A stretch of DNA of 24,866 nucleotides, taken from Botryllus schlosseri (Eukaryota; Chordata; Ascidiacea; Stolidobranchia; Styelidae). The position numbers and the translations under genes were made by a program. The stretch is taken from contig ATSW01012867.1 in assembly GCA_000444245.1 (NCBI GenBank), positions 1-24,866 on the forward strand. The letters are read 5' to 3'. Below the pieces are notes generated by a model, which made no database searches, was not told the DNA's origin, and saw nothing but the letters and a program-made list of their open reading frames with translations. Of the stretch, positions 1 through 9,756 are shown in pieces (within the stretch, counting starts at the first letter, position 1; the number at the start of each line of letters is the position of its first letter).

Positions 1-16
1 AACCTAACCCCTAACC

Positions 17-530
17 TCCAAATCACTTGATAATATTATAATTATGTAATATAATACACATTATTAGTTCGTAATACAATTTCACACAATGTTCTCCGAG
101 GGCCGAATATACCGATTGAATTCGGCTGTCGGTAAATTCGGCCCGGTAAACATCGGCATATATATATACATATATATATTTATACGCATACCCTGTTCTC
201 CAAATCACTTGATAATAATATAATTATGAAATTAATTCACATTATTAGTTGGTAATACATTTTTATAAAAAATTCTCCGAGGGCAGAATTGACCGAGTAA
301 CCAGTGAATTGACCGGTGAATTCGTCCGTCGGTAAATTCGGTCCCCGTGAATATCCGCGCTATCTCCCGTGATTACGCGATCTACGCATACCCTGACATC
401 CAAATCACTTAATAATAGTATAATTATGTAATTAATTCATGTTAACGGTTGGTAATACATTTTAATACAATATTCTCGGTGGGCCGAATTTACTGATGTA
501 ATGGCCGAATTTGCCTGGGCCGAATTTACT
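17..530. repeat. Degenerate tandem satellite, about 2.6 units of 182-200 bp
   Basis: The phrase TCCAAATCACTT begins at 17, 199 and 399, each time followed by a similar AT-rich stretch with TAATTATG, a TTGGTAATACA-like phrase and TTCTC(C/G)G, then a block with scattered CCGAATTTACC and its reverse CGGTAAATTCGG. Unit lengths are 182 and 200 bp. The third unit decays around 530. An AT microsatellite (about 157-185) lies in unit 1. The short motif CCGAATTTAC(C/T) occurs in both orientations inside each unit, so the monomer itself has internal palindromic structure. No coding potential. The family is not recognised. Confidence 0.75.
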
Positions 531-809
531 TTGGGACGAGTTTACTGGCAACCGTTACTAGTACCGTACCGTACACTTCAAGTTTGTTATTGTTGCCATT
601 GTTACATTGCGGACTTCACGGTATGTAATTTCTGATTGTTGCGTCATACTTCGCCTTTCTGGTTTTGCTTTTCATTCTGTTTAAATCCCTTCAGTGTGCC
701 GTTAACTCTTGAAAAGAGGCACCCGAAAAGTCTTCGAGTTGAATAAATATTTTACTACAATGGATGTTGTATTGAAAGCTATCTTCAAGTTCTGTACCCC
801 GAACCAACT
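531..809. other. No gene recognised
   Basis: AT-rich sequence between the satellite and a MITE fragment. Short open frames here show no family signature. It may belong to an intron of the GT31 gene on the minus strand, because exon 1481-1291 ends in a good splice donor and no later exon with the conserved GluAspVal motif was seen down to base 1. Confidence 0.4.
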
Positions 810-971
810 GTTTAAATTCTCCCTAACAAATTGAAAATTGTAATTGGCTCTGCGGCGTCTTATACTTGTTAGAATTGAATCAAATTTGTTGTGCAACGTT
901 TATCATGGTAATCAGACAATATAATCAGTGAATGGCTGGAATCCGCTGAAAAAAGTTACTTTTCAACAACC
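810..971. mobile_element. Truncated copy of the fold-back MITE found at 9348-9748
   Basis: This stretch matches the right half of the 9348-9748 element in order: TCCCTAA, TTGAAAATT, the CTGCGG block, ATACTTGTT, then a GGTAATC/AGACAAT block, AATGGCTGGAATCC, AAAAGTTA and a terminal AACAACCCTA. The left arm is missing or too diverged to see, so the left limit is approximate. Non-coding and non-autonomous. Confidence 0.6.
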
Positions 972-1290
972 CTAATGTGTGAGTGAGTCGATAATAATTA
1001 TAATCGGTATCGACCTGCAAAAATCAATATCAGTCGACCTCTAATAGGGAGTAGCATATACTGTTGTGCAGTGGTTGTATTACACCTCAGCTCACCAAGT
1101 TTATCCAGCCAACACACAGGTTCTAAAAGTACACTCTGACAATGAGATGCACCAGCTCTAGGTAATTGTTTGAAACCCCTGCAGTAGTAGAAGAACATTG
1201 CCATCATATATATATATAAATACAATGACAAAAAGTGCACCAGAAAAGCGACGTCCCTGATTACATCTTAATAGCTTTCCGTGGACTTAC
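972..1290 (-). other. Start of intron after GT31 exon 3; nothing else recognised
   Basis: The splice donor GTAAGT (minus strand, 1290-1285) opens an intron here. An 80-codon minus-strand frame at 998-1240 has no family signature and no matching acceptor continuation, so it is not called as coding. Confidence 0.45.
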
Positions 1291-1481
1291 CTGTCGCGTT
1301 TGCAAAGACATTTGGTAAAGCTTCGTGACGACGTCTGTCGACATTATCCAACATCCGCCGAAGCAAAACGACGGCCAGAAGTCAGGGCTGTAAATCGACT
1401 TTGGTATTGCATACTTGCCTTCCCTCGGCACATTTTTGAAGAAATGGATCTTGCAGAGTATGAGGTTTTTCCGAGGTGTTT
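1291..1481 (-). CDS. GT31 beta-1,3-galactosyltransferase-like gene, third exon found
   Basis: Seen: on the minus strand an acceptor (ATCGCAG, AG at 1483-1482) opens 191 bp that end at a canonical donor (CAG|GTAAGT). Joined in phase to the exon at 3056-3299 (one carried base) it gives 64 codons ending in phase 0. The peptide carries NVPREGKYAIPKSIY and then WPSFCFGGCWIMSTDVV. Known: GT31 enzymes have, after the DxD exon, a Pro-x-Arg-x-x-x-Lys-Trp-Tyr-like block and a Tyr-Pro-x-(Tyr/Phe)-Cys-x-Gly-x-Gly-Tyr-x-x-Ser acceptor-site block, and this peptide fits both positions with divergence. The next conserved block (Glu-Asp-Val) was not found before base 1, so the gene probably continues outside the window. 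An 82-codon plus-strand frame over this interval is a shadow. Confidence 0.82.
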
Positions 1482-3055
1482 CTGCGATAAAAGGCGACCG
1501 CTTGTTAGGGTAATGTTCCGGTTATACAACGAAAATATACAAATATAACTGACAATCATGATACGGCGCGCTGGGGACATTACTAACGCATCTAAAATGT
1601 ATTCTTTTCAAGTTTAGGGCCGAAACCTTAGATCCGATGTTACCCAGCGTAATCGGTTGTAGCCCGAGCTTTGATCGATTGATTCATTGCTTTATGTATA
1701 GGCTAAAACATAGCCACCAATCGGGGTTTCTCTGGCAATTCCGACTCCAAAGTGGGGTAATATTCGTTTCTGCCTTTTCTGTTTATATGGTTTTGGGGCA
1801 TTCTTTTCCCATTAACTCATTTTGAATGTTTTGGTGGGGGCCAAAAATACTGCTGCTAGCAAACGTAATTACTGTGGCATAATGGTGGCAGTACCTTCAC
1901 AAAAGCGCGCTTAACAGGCTGCCTAGATGCAGAGGATACAAATGCCCTGTATACTTCCATACATATTGTGGTTGGGAATAGTAATCTGAGTGGATCAAGT
2001 ATTCATCAACCAGAAAATATATAAGCCTGAGGCTATTGTGGTATTTTGAAATTAATATAATCAATTCAACACACATTCCCATCTACCCCGGATTGGACCG
2101 GCACTGATTTTGCTAGCCACCAATCAGCTTGCTAGGTTATGGAAAACAGCCAACTGGAATGAAACCTATGGCTTTCGATGCGAGGGGTGTTAACTACGGT
2201 TACCATACGTCCCCTGAGGAAGTCGTGAAGTCCTCCATTTTGACAATTCGCTCTCCTTTTGGAGCCTGAGCCTTGAGAGCCAGACGATTGTACGAATGTA
2301 CGTACACTACAGCGTACTAAACTAACTAAAAATGCCCTAAATGAAGCGAAATCTAATTTCAACAGCAAGGTTGACTACGAAAAAGGTAAACGCTAACCGA
2401 AATTACACGGGAGTTGGTATTTCAGGAATCGAGTTTATTTTTGGTCAATCCCCAACGCTACCATAAGGTGTCCTCTTTTACGGGTCGCAAAATGTCGTAA
2501 ACCTAGTGTTATCAAGTGGCTGAGGTGCAGTTGCCGATAGTTGTCGAGTCTTAACAAATTGATCATTAGAGTCTTTTCCAGCGGCTTGACTGCAAGTTGT
2601 GGTGCGGAGCATGGAGGCGGATTGGATATCCGGCCAGATTTTTTTCATTTTTGGCTGGAGCCGGATTAGTACTTTTTTTGATACGGCCTGCCGGGATGAG
2701 TACTAAGAATATGACGGCCTTACCCTCTCCCACTCTCGAATCAATAGGTAAAGTGAGACGCTCGCGGAAATAAACCACATGCTAAATCCAAGTTGTTATA
2801 ATTACTTCAGACGGACCCAGCTTCAGATAAAGGGTTGGCTTTGATCTTGGAGGTTTCAATTACCTGTTTGCATTGTTTCAATCAATATTCGATACCATTC
2901 TGTGAGTAGCGGAGTTTTTTCACACCGGATCACGGTCATTTCTAGAATCCGGCCTAGGAGCTTTAAAAACAGGATCGTAGGAGTAGTACCAGAGAATTTT
3001 CCGCTCCGCTCCGCCCTAGCGAATTGAGGTTGAGCCACTACCTGTTCGAACTTAC
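1482..3055 (-). other. Intron between GT31 exons 2 and 3
   Basis: 1574 bp, bounded by GTAAGT (starting at 3055 on the minus strand) and AG (1483-1482). It joins phase 1 to phase 1. Apart from a MITE scrap near 2195-2290 I see no other feature. Short open frames at 1637-1825, 1897-2082 and 2566-2778 lack family signatures. Confidence 0.7.
2195..2290. mobile_element. Possible remnant of the GTCCTCTTTT hAT MITE
   Basis: GGTTACCATACGTCC followed by AGTCCTCC and CTCTCCTTTT resembles the left end of the elements at 6498-6844 and 10640-11003. No matching right end or target duplication was found, so this is a decayed or truncated copy at best. Confidence 0.3.
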
Positions 3056-3299
3056 CCGTCCGTATCAGAGAACTGATGAGCAATTTCGAATTGATGTACA
3101 CGTCGTCGTCAGATTTGACGACGTATTTCGCATTGAAGCATTCGCGGGAAGCCCATTTTAACCCCATTACATTTTTCAGCGTTATGTTCCGGTACACTTC
3201 CACAAAGTCTTCTTGAAGAATGTCGGCGTGTATGGAATGCTCTTTCGCGATCACTTTTTGGAGGGTGGAATTGCCCGGATTCCCGAGGAGGAAAATTAA
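3056..3299 (-). CDS. GT31 beta-1,3-galactosyltransferase-like gene, DxD exon
   Basis: Role: GT31 enzymes are type II Golgi membrane proteins that transfer galactose (or GlcNAc/GalNAc) from a UDP-sugar in beta-1,3 linkage to glycan acceptors. Seen: 244 bp between an acceptor (CTTTGCAG, AG at 3301-3300) and a donor (GTAAGT from 3055), 81 codons plus one base. The peptide starts LIFLLGNPGNS, continues with ILQEDFVEVYRNITLK and GLKWA, then KYVVKSDDDVYINSKLL. The Asp-Asp-Asp at exon residues 64-66 (3110-3102) is the metal/UDP-binding DxD motif. Order and spacing are classic for GT31. The open frame runs past both splice sites, but the family match stops exactly at them. Which member and which sugar cannot be decided from these exons. 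Confidence 0.92.
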
Positions 3300-4922
3300 C
3301 TGCAAAGATTACATTGCAATTACCTTGAGAAAGTCGAAAATGAAGTCACTAGCGCTAATCAATGCCGCAGTTTTCGTCCCAGTACAAGTCAGATATGGGC
3401 ATGGATTAGGATTAGGTTTTGAAAAAACAGGATTTGTGAAATTTTGTCGGATTTGGATTGGATTTGGATTAGACATTTTTTTCAGAACGAATTAGGATTT
3501 GGATTGGATTTACATATTTTCTGGGAGATTGAAATGTCGTGTGGCGAATGGCGACAAACTTTATTCAGATCAGTTATTAATGTACTTATGGTTACTAGGT
3601 TATCCTGAATCAAGTGAATCGTTGGTTGTAAAAGAAAATTTTCGAATCCCTCCATTGCATAACTTTTTTTTTTTTTGAATTTCCAGTTGGAATCGGATTA
3701 GGATTGGACATGGACTTGAATATGAAAAAGTTATGGACTAGGATTTGGATTTGGATTTGAAGGTTCATATTTGGATTGGATTAGGACATAGAAATTTCAA
3801 ATCCGCTCATCTCTGGTACAAGTACATAAGTGTCGATTTTAACTTGGCTAACAAGTCAACAGCGCTGTCTTTCGGACCGCTACCCCTATCACCATGATAT
3901 TTTCACAGCTGCTAGGTGTCGCTATGCTCTATACATAAATCGAAAATTGTAGTTCTGCTTTCCACAATTTAGGTTTGATAGCAGAGCAGTGCGCAGATAC
4001 GATACACATCAAATCTCAAAATTGTGGTCCCCCTCTTCCGATCTAACGCCTTTCTTTAGAATGTACTAGGTCAGTATTAAAATTGAAGGAATATGTGCAA
4101 CTACCCTTCCTCGTGAAATTTCACATTAAAAATTCAAATTTCAAGTTTATTTTCGACGGTTTGCTCAGAAGTTCCGTAAATCGCAGCAGGGTAGACCTAA
4201 GCCAAACGGCTATTAGCACATCATAGGTCTGGATCTTAGCTTTTCAAATAACCATGATCGAATACTTTACGGTAGATATGTCATATATATTTTCGATTCG
4301 TGATGAAGCCATTTTACAAAATTTTACAATGACGAACATTTCCCAGTAATAAAAGATTTTAAAGATGTGCCGGAAAAATCGGAATTATGCAATTTTTAGT
4401 TATTTTGGGTGAGATAAGGCCATAAGGTGAGAGTATATCTGCCATACCATAGCACGTCAATATTTTGATGTTTTTTCAAACTTTTGACTTGCTAGTTCCC
4501 AGTGGAAAACCTTTATAATCAGAAGATGCTTGTTGGCGACGAAGGCGGAATGACACAGGTAGGCTATAAATGCCTAGAACATGTGGAATAAGACGGTGGT
4601 AGGAGAGAAAGGGCAAAGCTAATTATGCAACTCATTCAAAGTGGTAACAAGTACTCATCCAATTCTGCAAAATATCAGGATGCTGGCTTACTGGTCAGTT
4701 ATGATTTCGAATCGTATCATAAACCGCATTTATCGTGGTTTCAAAATCCTCTTCTGGGGTAACTATGGATCGAAAACACGTTGTGTAAATCTGATTCAAA
4801 GTCGATTCGAATTATCTCTGATGCGGTACGATTCGAAATAGGTATTGCGAATGAAATCAGAAGCCAACAGTTTCAATATATACGTCTCTAAAGCTCATTT
4901 TTTTTCAGTCGGCAGCACTAAC
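3300..4922 (-). other. Intron between GT31 exons 1 and 2
   Basis: 1623 bp from a GTTAGT donor (4922, minus strand) to CTTTGCAG, phase 0. It holds the 426-bp MITE at 3390-3815. The remaining 1.1 kb (3824-4922) is AT-rich with no recognised element or coding frame. Confidence 0.7.
3390..3815. mobile_element. hAT-type MITE rich in GGATTTGGATT repeats
   Basis: Inverted ends CAGATATGGGCATGGATT and, read on the other strand, CAGAGATGAGCGGATTTG. A perfect 8-bp target duplication GTACAAGT lies at 3382-3389 and 3816-3823, as expected for hAT. The inside consists largely of degenerate GGATT(T/A)GGATT runs (about 3400-3520 and 3690-3785) and a T11 tract near 3667. No coding sequence. It sits in an intron of the GT31 gene; the duplication is intact, so the insertion is not very old. 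Confidence 0.82.
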
Positions 4923-5102
4923 CTCAGTGAAGCGGTTCCCTATCGTACCCCATGTCTCCCTGATTACTTTTCTGTGCTCGAAGTTGTCCGCCCTACTGTG
5001 AACTATGAATAAGATCAGCAGTTTCCGCTTGCGATGCTCTCCCTCCGGGATGTCTCTGAAGATATATAGGCGTTTAGGTATCACGTGAGAAGAAAGATAG
5101 TG
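4923..5102 (-). CDS. GT31 beta-1,3-galactosyltransferase-like gene, first exon found
   Basis: Seen: on the minus strand TTTTGCCTAG (AG at 5104-5103) opens exactly 60 codons that end at GAG|GTTAGT. The peptide includes KLLILFIVHSRADNFEHR and KVIRETWGTIGNRFTE. Known: GT31 enzymes begin their catalytic domain with a Leu-Leu-(Ile/Val)-x-(Ile/Val)-x-Ser strand, then Asn-Phe-x-x-Arg-x-x-Ile-Arg-x-Thr-Trp-Gly, followed by a Phe-Leu-Leu-Gly strand; here the last lies in the next exon, phase 0 to phase 0. An in-frame TAG lies at the acceptor, so the coding part does start at a splice site. The upstream exon with the cytoplasmic tail and signal anchor was not identified. Confidence 0.85.
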
Positions 5103-5491
5103 CTAGGCAAAATGTTACGGCGCCTGTTGGACACGGACTTGACAAGCTCTCGCCAAGCTCGCAGGGATGGTAGTAAAAAATTATTGTTAATAGAGTATCA
5201 TTTTGTCTTATTTCTTCAATTCGGAAACATTTTCATTCTTCTCACGATTTAGTGCCGCAATAATTTATGGCGCCCATTTCCTCCAGTAAAATACACAACA
5301 TTCGTAGAGCTCGGTCCGATTGTCTTCGCCGTTGCAACAAAGTAATGCAACGAGTTTGCAATATGCTTCCATATGCTTTCAATAATATGTTCTCGCAATA
5401 TTCATCGTCTCGCACTTGAGCCCAGTGAATTGTAACCGAAAGGTAACCTTTTACCATCACACTCACTTCGTTAACATATTTACACCATAAC
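5103..5491. other. No gene recognised
   Basis: Probably intron upstream of the first recognised GT31 exon. A 101-codon minus-strand frame (5242-5547) runs into the terminal repeat of the adjacent transposon and has no family signature, so I do not call it. Confidence 0.4.
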
Positions 5492-5709
5492 GCATGGGAT
5501 AGGGTTACCATATTTTTGTGAAGCAAATTCCGGACATTCTTTAGCACCCACTAACGGATTTAAAAATGGGGTTTAACACATTGTCTGCCAATATGACGTC
5601 ACACTACCAAAGCATTGTCCATCGACTGTATACAGGAATGGAGTGGTACATACGTCATTAATTAAGCCATCTGTAATGTGCGCTCTGGTTATTGCTACTT
5701 GCTATAGGG

Positions 5710-6428
5710 CAGGGCTGGCCAACCTTTTCAGCCAAAGGGCTACATTCGATTGACAAAATATTGCGCGGGCCACTAACCGCGCGAAGCGCGAAAAATTTTT
5801 GAAGTTCATAGGTCAATAATATTGTCACTTGACTATATTGCGGGCATGTTGTATATCGCTGGGCTAATTTTGCGAGGACTGGGCTATTCGGCGCATGGAC
5901 ATGTCGATAGCGAAAGCTGCGACCAACATGCGTCAATCATTTCGTGCCTAGGTTTCATAGTCGACGGTCGGTCTTACTGCGAGGTGCGAGCGCACACGCA
6001 ATGTCGCATATGTTGAACGACACTTTGTCTCGTTATCGCGAATATAGTTCGACTCAATCTAATACATTAGGTATTCTTCCATTTTCACAAAAGGGCAACA
6101 ATATTAAAAACAAGAAATCGAGTGGCAACATGTTGTGCCAAGCTTGTTACAATTTTTTTTAACTTTGATAAATCTATCGCAAATTATTCTGCTTTATAGT
6201 AGTGTACGAAGATATACCAATATGTGAATAGCTGATGGATCTGTCAATGCGTCGGAACTGATATTTTAGTCATCACCTCTCAAGTGTTGCGGCCAGACTA
6301 ATCAAATTTTTGGTTCGCCTTACAAGTTCACAATCTGGGCAATCCATTTCTGATGATATTAGAAATTTCGGAAATTACCTCGCGGGCCACTCAAAACCTT
6401 CTCGCGGGCCACGGGTTGGCCGGCCCTG
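5710..6428. mobile_element. Nested hAT-type element, 719 bp
   Basis: Inverted ends CAGGGCTGGCCAACC and GGTTGGCCGGCCCTG (one mismatch) with a perfect 8-bp target duplication CTATAGGG at 5702-5709 and 6429-6436. GCGGGCCAC phrases stand near both ends. Short open frames inside show no transposase signature. It is inserted into the 5500-7700 element and is younger than it. Confidence 0.88.
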
Positions 6429-6497
6429 CTATAGGGCCTGCAATAGATTTCTTCACGGGCCGGATCAAATCGTCTGGTGGGCCATGTCTGGCCTGTC

Positions 6498-6844
6498 TAG
6501 GGTACCATACGTCCTTCTTTTAGGAGAATTTGTCCTCCGTTTTCGGGATTTTGAAAATGTCCTCCGAGGACGCCTAAATGTCCTCCTTTTTAAGATTTTT
6601 TTCCTCTATTTTGAGAAGTTTAATTAAACATAGGGCAAAATTCGACCGAGATACCGTAAAATAGCACTGAACTAACGCTCAGGCGGGTATTTCGGGAGCT
6701 GAGCGAGAAAGTTGAATTTCTTTTAGTCAACCGACCACGAAGTGGGAACAATTTACCATTTTTCAAGATTTTCCTCCGGTATTCTAAGTTTGAAAATCTT
6801 GAAAAAGTGTCTTCCTTTCCCGATTCCAATATATGGTAACCCTA
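6498..6844. mobile_element. Nested hAT MITE, GTCCTCTTTT family, 347 bp
   Basis: Ends TAGGGTACCATA and TATGGTAACCCTA, perfect 8-bp target duplication GGCCTGTC at 6490-6497 and 6845-6852. The left half holds repeated (G)TCCTCC and the phrase CCTCCGAGGACGCC; the right half has AGTCAACCGACCACGAAGTG. The same order is found at 10640-11003, making this a full-length family copy. Non-coding; the open frames crossing it are chance. Confidence 0.9.
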
Positions 6845-7708
6845 GGCCTGTCGGGATTGTGTTTGACAGCCCTGCGATACTGTTAGGTCGGTGCGGCTAT
6901 CTGGTTGTGTGTTTTAATCAGGTCCGAAACAGCATTTCGTCCGCCCCCTTCCACCCAAAAAAGCACTGTTCTTGGGCCCACCATAGGGTAATCGATGTAA
7001 CGTCTTGGTCACTTACTATATGCATCTGGTTGTTAAATTTTATGACTGAATTCTGTCAACGATATCGATTCTTCCATACATTAGTCTACTATAAATTGTA
7101 CCAACCGGTTGAACATCCGGTGATTTTAAAACTTTTATGGTCGCGATCTCATTTCCAACTTGAAAATGTTCCTTGGCCCAGCTCAAAACTTGATAAGCTG
7201 ATCACTAAACTATTTCAGCTTGCCCAAACTTACGGCCTAGGAAGCTGATTACGTTCAACATCATCGCGATCCCCACATAAAGGCAAGCGACCACTAGATT
7301 TGGAACCACTGTCTGTGACTGAAGCATCCATGCAATCGGCCTCAACCAACTCTAGAAATATACAGTTAGCTTATAATTTCGATTACAATTTAACTGATAT
7401 CAGTAAATGATGGTTATTTATATTTATTTTTGATTGCATTTTTGCGAGGGTGGTGCCTGCGTCCATACTAATATTAATATAACTTACATTACCTCGCGCG
7501 CTGCGTGAAGAAAAATTTCGAATATCATAAAGCTGCTTGAAGATAATATTGTTTATGTTGATTTATGAAAAACCATTGAGCCTACTTCAAGCCTTCAAAA
7601 TTCCGGACATTTAGGCATATTTTAGAATTACCTTTCGGACGCAGTTTTTTCAGTGAAATTCCAGACATGTCCGGGAAATTCCGGACATATGGCAACCCTA
7701 GCATAGGA

Positions 7709-8107
7709 CCTCAGGACAGTGTCAAACAGAAACGGTATCAGCTCACTTTCCATGGCTTCCGATGCATAGATTCCGTTCCGGCGTCAGCAAATATGGGAAG
7801 ATGTGTTGGGATATATTTGGAATGTCAATCAAAAATCCTGCAGGTATGACAACACCTTGATCGACTATTCTCTGCAAAAATGATGTACTTCATACCTACG
7901 ACACATTCTACATAAATAGCCTATAGAAGCAAAAATGGTTATTATCACTTTATCCGACTCAGGTAACTCGACGTCTTCTCTTGGTATGTGGTCTGAAGCT
8001 CTGAATAGATAAGGGTAAATGTCGATCAGTTATTTGTAATCAACATCATCTTTTTACTATAATAAATGGACACATCGGTAAAATCTCTACAAGCTTTTGT
8101 TAAATCA
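7709..8107. other. No gene recognised
   Basis: AT-rich intergenic or intronic sequence between the hAT nest and the dispersed repeat at 8108. No family signature in either strand. Confidence 0.4.
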
Positions 8108-8333
8108 ATACTAGTTAAGACTCTATTTTACCGGACCACGACCTGACATATCGATCTCGCCTTCCGACACATGCCACCTTTTTATCAGCTGTCTTTTTAT
8201 ATTATCTTCCTTTACTTTTCATTCAGTGTCCTTGACTCTTTTTTTGTATCGCCTAGGCCAGGTAGGTGTCTGATATCGAAGACTACTCCAACTCGTTTCG
8301 ACACCTTCCTATCGTTCATTGTATCACAGTTTT
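8108..8333 (+). repeat. Dispersed repeat, copy 1 (inverted copy at 19040-19275)
   Basis: From ATACTAGTT and CCGGACCACGACC through TATCGATCTCGCC, TACTTTTCATTCAGTGT, TCGCCTAGGC, GGTGTCTGAT, GACTACTCCAA and CACCTTCCTATC, this stretch matches the reverse complement of 19040-19275 in order, with many point differences and small indels. The similarity fades on both sides, giving a unit of about 230 bp. No terminal repeats, RNA polymerase III boxes or target duplications were identified. Family unknown. Confidence 0.75.
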
Positions 8334-9338
8334 GAATAGTATATTCATATTGAAATGAACCCGAATATTTTCGGCTGACACTCGTCAGCGGTAATCGTCA
8401 GCAACTAGTAGAGAATTCAAGAGAACATCGTATATCAACAATCGTAACACAAAATATGACGTCACCAGCACGAAATCTCGAATACGAGAGCGTTCAATGT
8501 GCTATTTTTTAGATAATGCACGAACTCTTTTTGTTGACACAGCCTTGGCTGGTGTATTTTGATAAAAGTCGACTCCAATGCACACAAATGAAAGTGTGCA
8601 CTGTGCAGTCTTGTGGTGTATTGAAATGATGAAATTATTAGCAATAAATTGAATCGAATTGAATTGGATTTTCTAGAATTTCTAGAATAATCCGCAAATT
8701 AATGCGAGGATGATGTGACGTTTGTAGCGTGTTGGCCACATTAGAAATTCAATAGAAAGCTATAGCCTACTTCTAATATCGTCAAAACTGATAGTTCAGA
8801 TTAAGCTCTTATAGCCTTGGATTCACCTCTCGCAAATTCACACCGTACATGATGGGATATTATCGCTATGCGTATACATCATAAAAGCTGTCATTATACA
8901 ATAAAGCCACAGCACACTCACTCACCTCTGATAATAAAATCGTTCTACCGTAATTAGTGTTATATATAACACACATCCGAAGCAGATTAACTTTTTGAGA
9001 AACCGGCTAGGCAAATTGTACATCGATATCTTGCAGCAAGCTTACATCGACTCAATCTTGTTACTTCTTTCTCTCCAGATTGCGACTGTATTCAAAGTTG
9101 CGAATGAAGCATATACTGTGACATTGCATTCTATTCTATTCAGTGCACTGACTGGCTGCTATAGCGCCCATACATGTATGACAAATGTCCCCCGGCATTT
9201 TGCTCACTTGCCAATCCTTGGTTAACTGTTTTGTTACGATTGAATACGGCTCATAACACGAGATACTGCGGTTCTATAGTCGCGGCTGTAGCACGTTTCG
9301 GAGTGTATGAGATTTAAATTAGGGATAGATATATAGTG
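8334..9338. other. No gene recognised
   Basis: About 1 kb of AT-rich sequence. It holds short self-similar runs (GAATCGAATTGAATTGGATT and two TTTCTAGAATTTCTAGAAT half-sites near 8650-8690). Open frames at 8462-8644 and 8995-9225 lack recognisable domains. Confidence 0.4.
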
Positions 9339-9347
9339 CTATATAAT

Positions 9348-9748
9348 TAGGGCTGTTCAAAAATAACTTTTTTTTGGATTCCAGCCATTCACTGATTAAA
9401 TTGTCAGATTACCCTAAAAAAACGCTGCTCACCAAATTTGGTTCAATTCTAACCCCATGAAATTGTTGAACTGTCTTCAAAGACGATACAAAACAAATTT
9501 TACTCAATTCCAACCAGTAGAATCGGAATTATTGTAGGTTTTCGTCGCTAATTGTCGGATTATCCTTGATTGGTTTGATTTTTTTTTTCAATTTTCCCTA
9601 ATAAATTTAAAATTTTAATTGAATCTGCGGAGCCTCATACTTGTTCAAATTGAACCAAATTTGGTGTGCAGCATTTTTTAGGGTAACCTGACAATTCAAT
9701 CACAGAATGGCTGGAATCCAGAAAAAAAGTTATTTTTGAGCAGCCCTA
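9348..9748. mobile_element. Fold-back MITE with long inverted repeats, 401 bp
   Basis: Left arm begins TAGGGCTGTTCAAAAATAAC and the right arm, read on the other strand, TAGGGCTGCTCAAAAATAAC. Similarity between the arms continues for roughly 110 bp, through GGATTCCAGCCATTC, TTACCCTAAAAAA and CACCAAATTTGGTTCAATT. Flanks are CTATATAAT (9339-9347) and CTATATAT (9749-9756): an 8-bp duplication with one extra base, compatible with hAT. Non-coding. A truncated copy lies at 810-971 and a relative at 19571-19886. Confidence 0.82.
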
Positions 9749-9756
9749 CTATATAT

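Larger units (their letters stand above)
5500..7700. mobile_element. hAT-like non-autonomous element, 2.2 kb, host of two later insertions
   Basis: Left end TAGGGTTACCATAT and right end ATATGGCAACCCTA are inverted copies with one mismatch. Flanks GCATGGGA (5492-5499) and GCATAGGA (7701-7708) agree at 7 of 8 positions, fitting an aged 8-bp hAT target duplication. The TCCGGACAT motif recurs near both ends (about 5531, 7601, 7667, 7680). Removing the two nested elements and their duplications leaves about 1.1 kb with no recognisable transposase, so it is a non-autonomous or internally deleted element. It is the oldest layer of this nest. Confidence 0.7.

Noticed and set aside
1-16. Telomere repeat at the left edge
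   Set aside because: Only about two imperfect CCCTAA-like units, and they align partly with the start of the neighbouring satellite unit; not enough for a telomere.
17-530. CRISPR array
   Set aside because: The repeats are 182-200 bp satellite units without short conserved repeats and unique spacers, in animal DNA.
1300-1548. 82-codon plus-strand frame
   Set aside because: It lies over the minus-strand GT31 exon, which has matching splice sites and family motifs; the plus frame has none.
2856-3055. C-terminal 66 residues of the 149-codon frame at 2856-3305 as GT31 protein
   Set aside because: Similarity to GT31 stops at a canonical GTAAGT donor; the rest is intron read-through.
3404-3800. 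GGATT array as an independent microsatellite
   Set aside because: Inverted ends and a perfect 8-bp duplication show that the array is the inside of a MITE.
6742-7248. 168-codon plus-strand frame
   Set aside because: It crosses the border of the MITE at 6498-6844 and its target duplication, so it cannot be an old gene; no domain seen.
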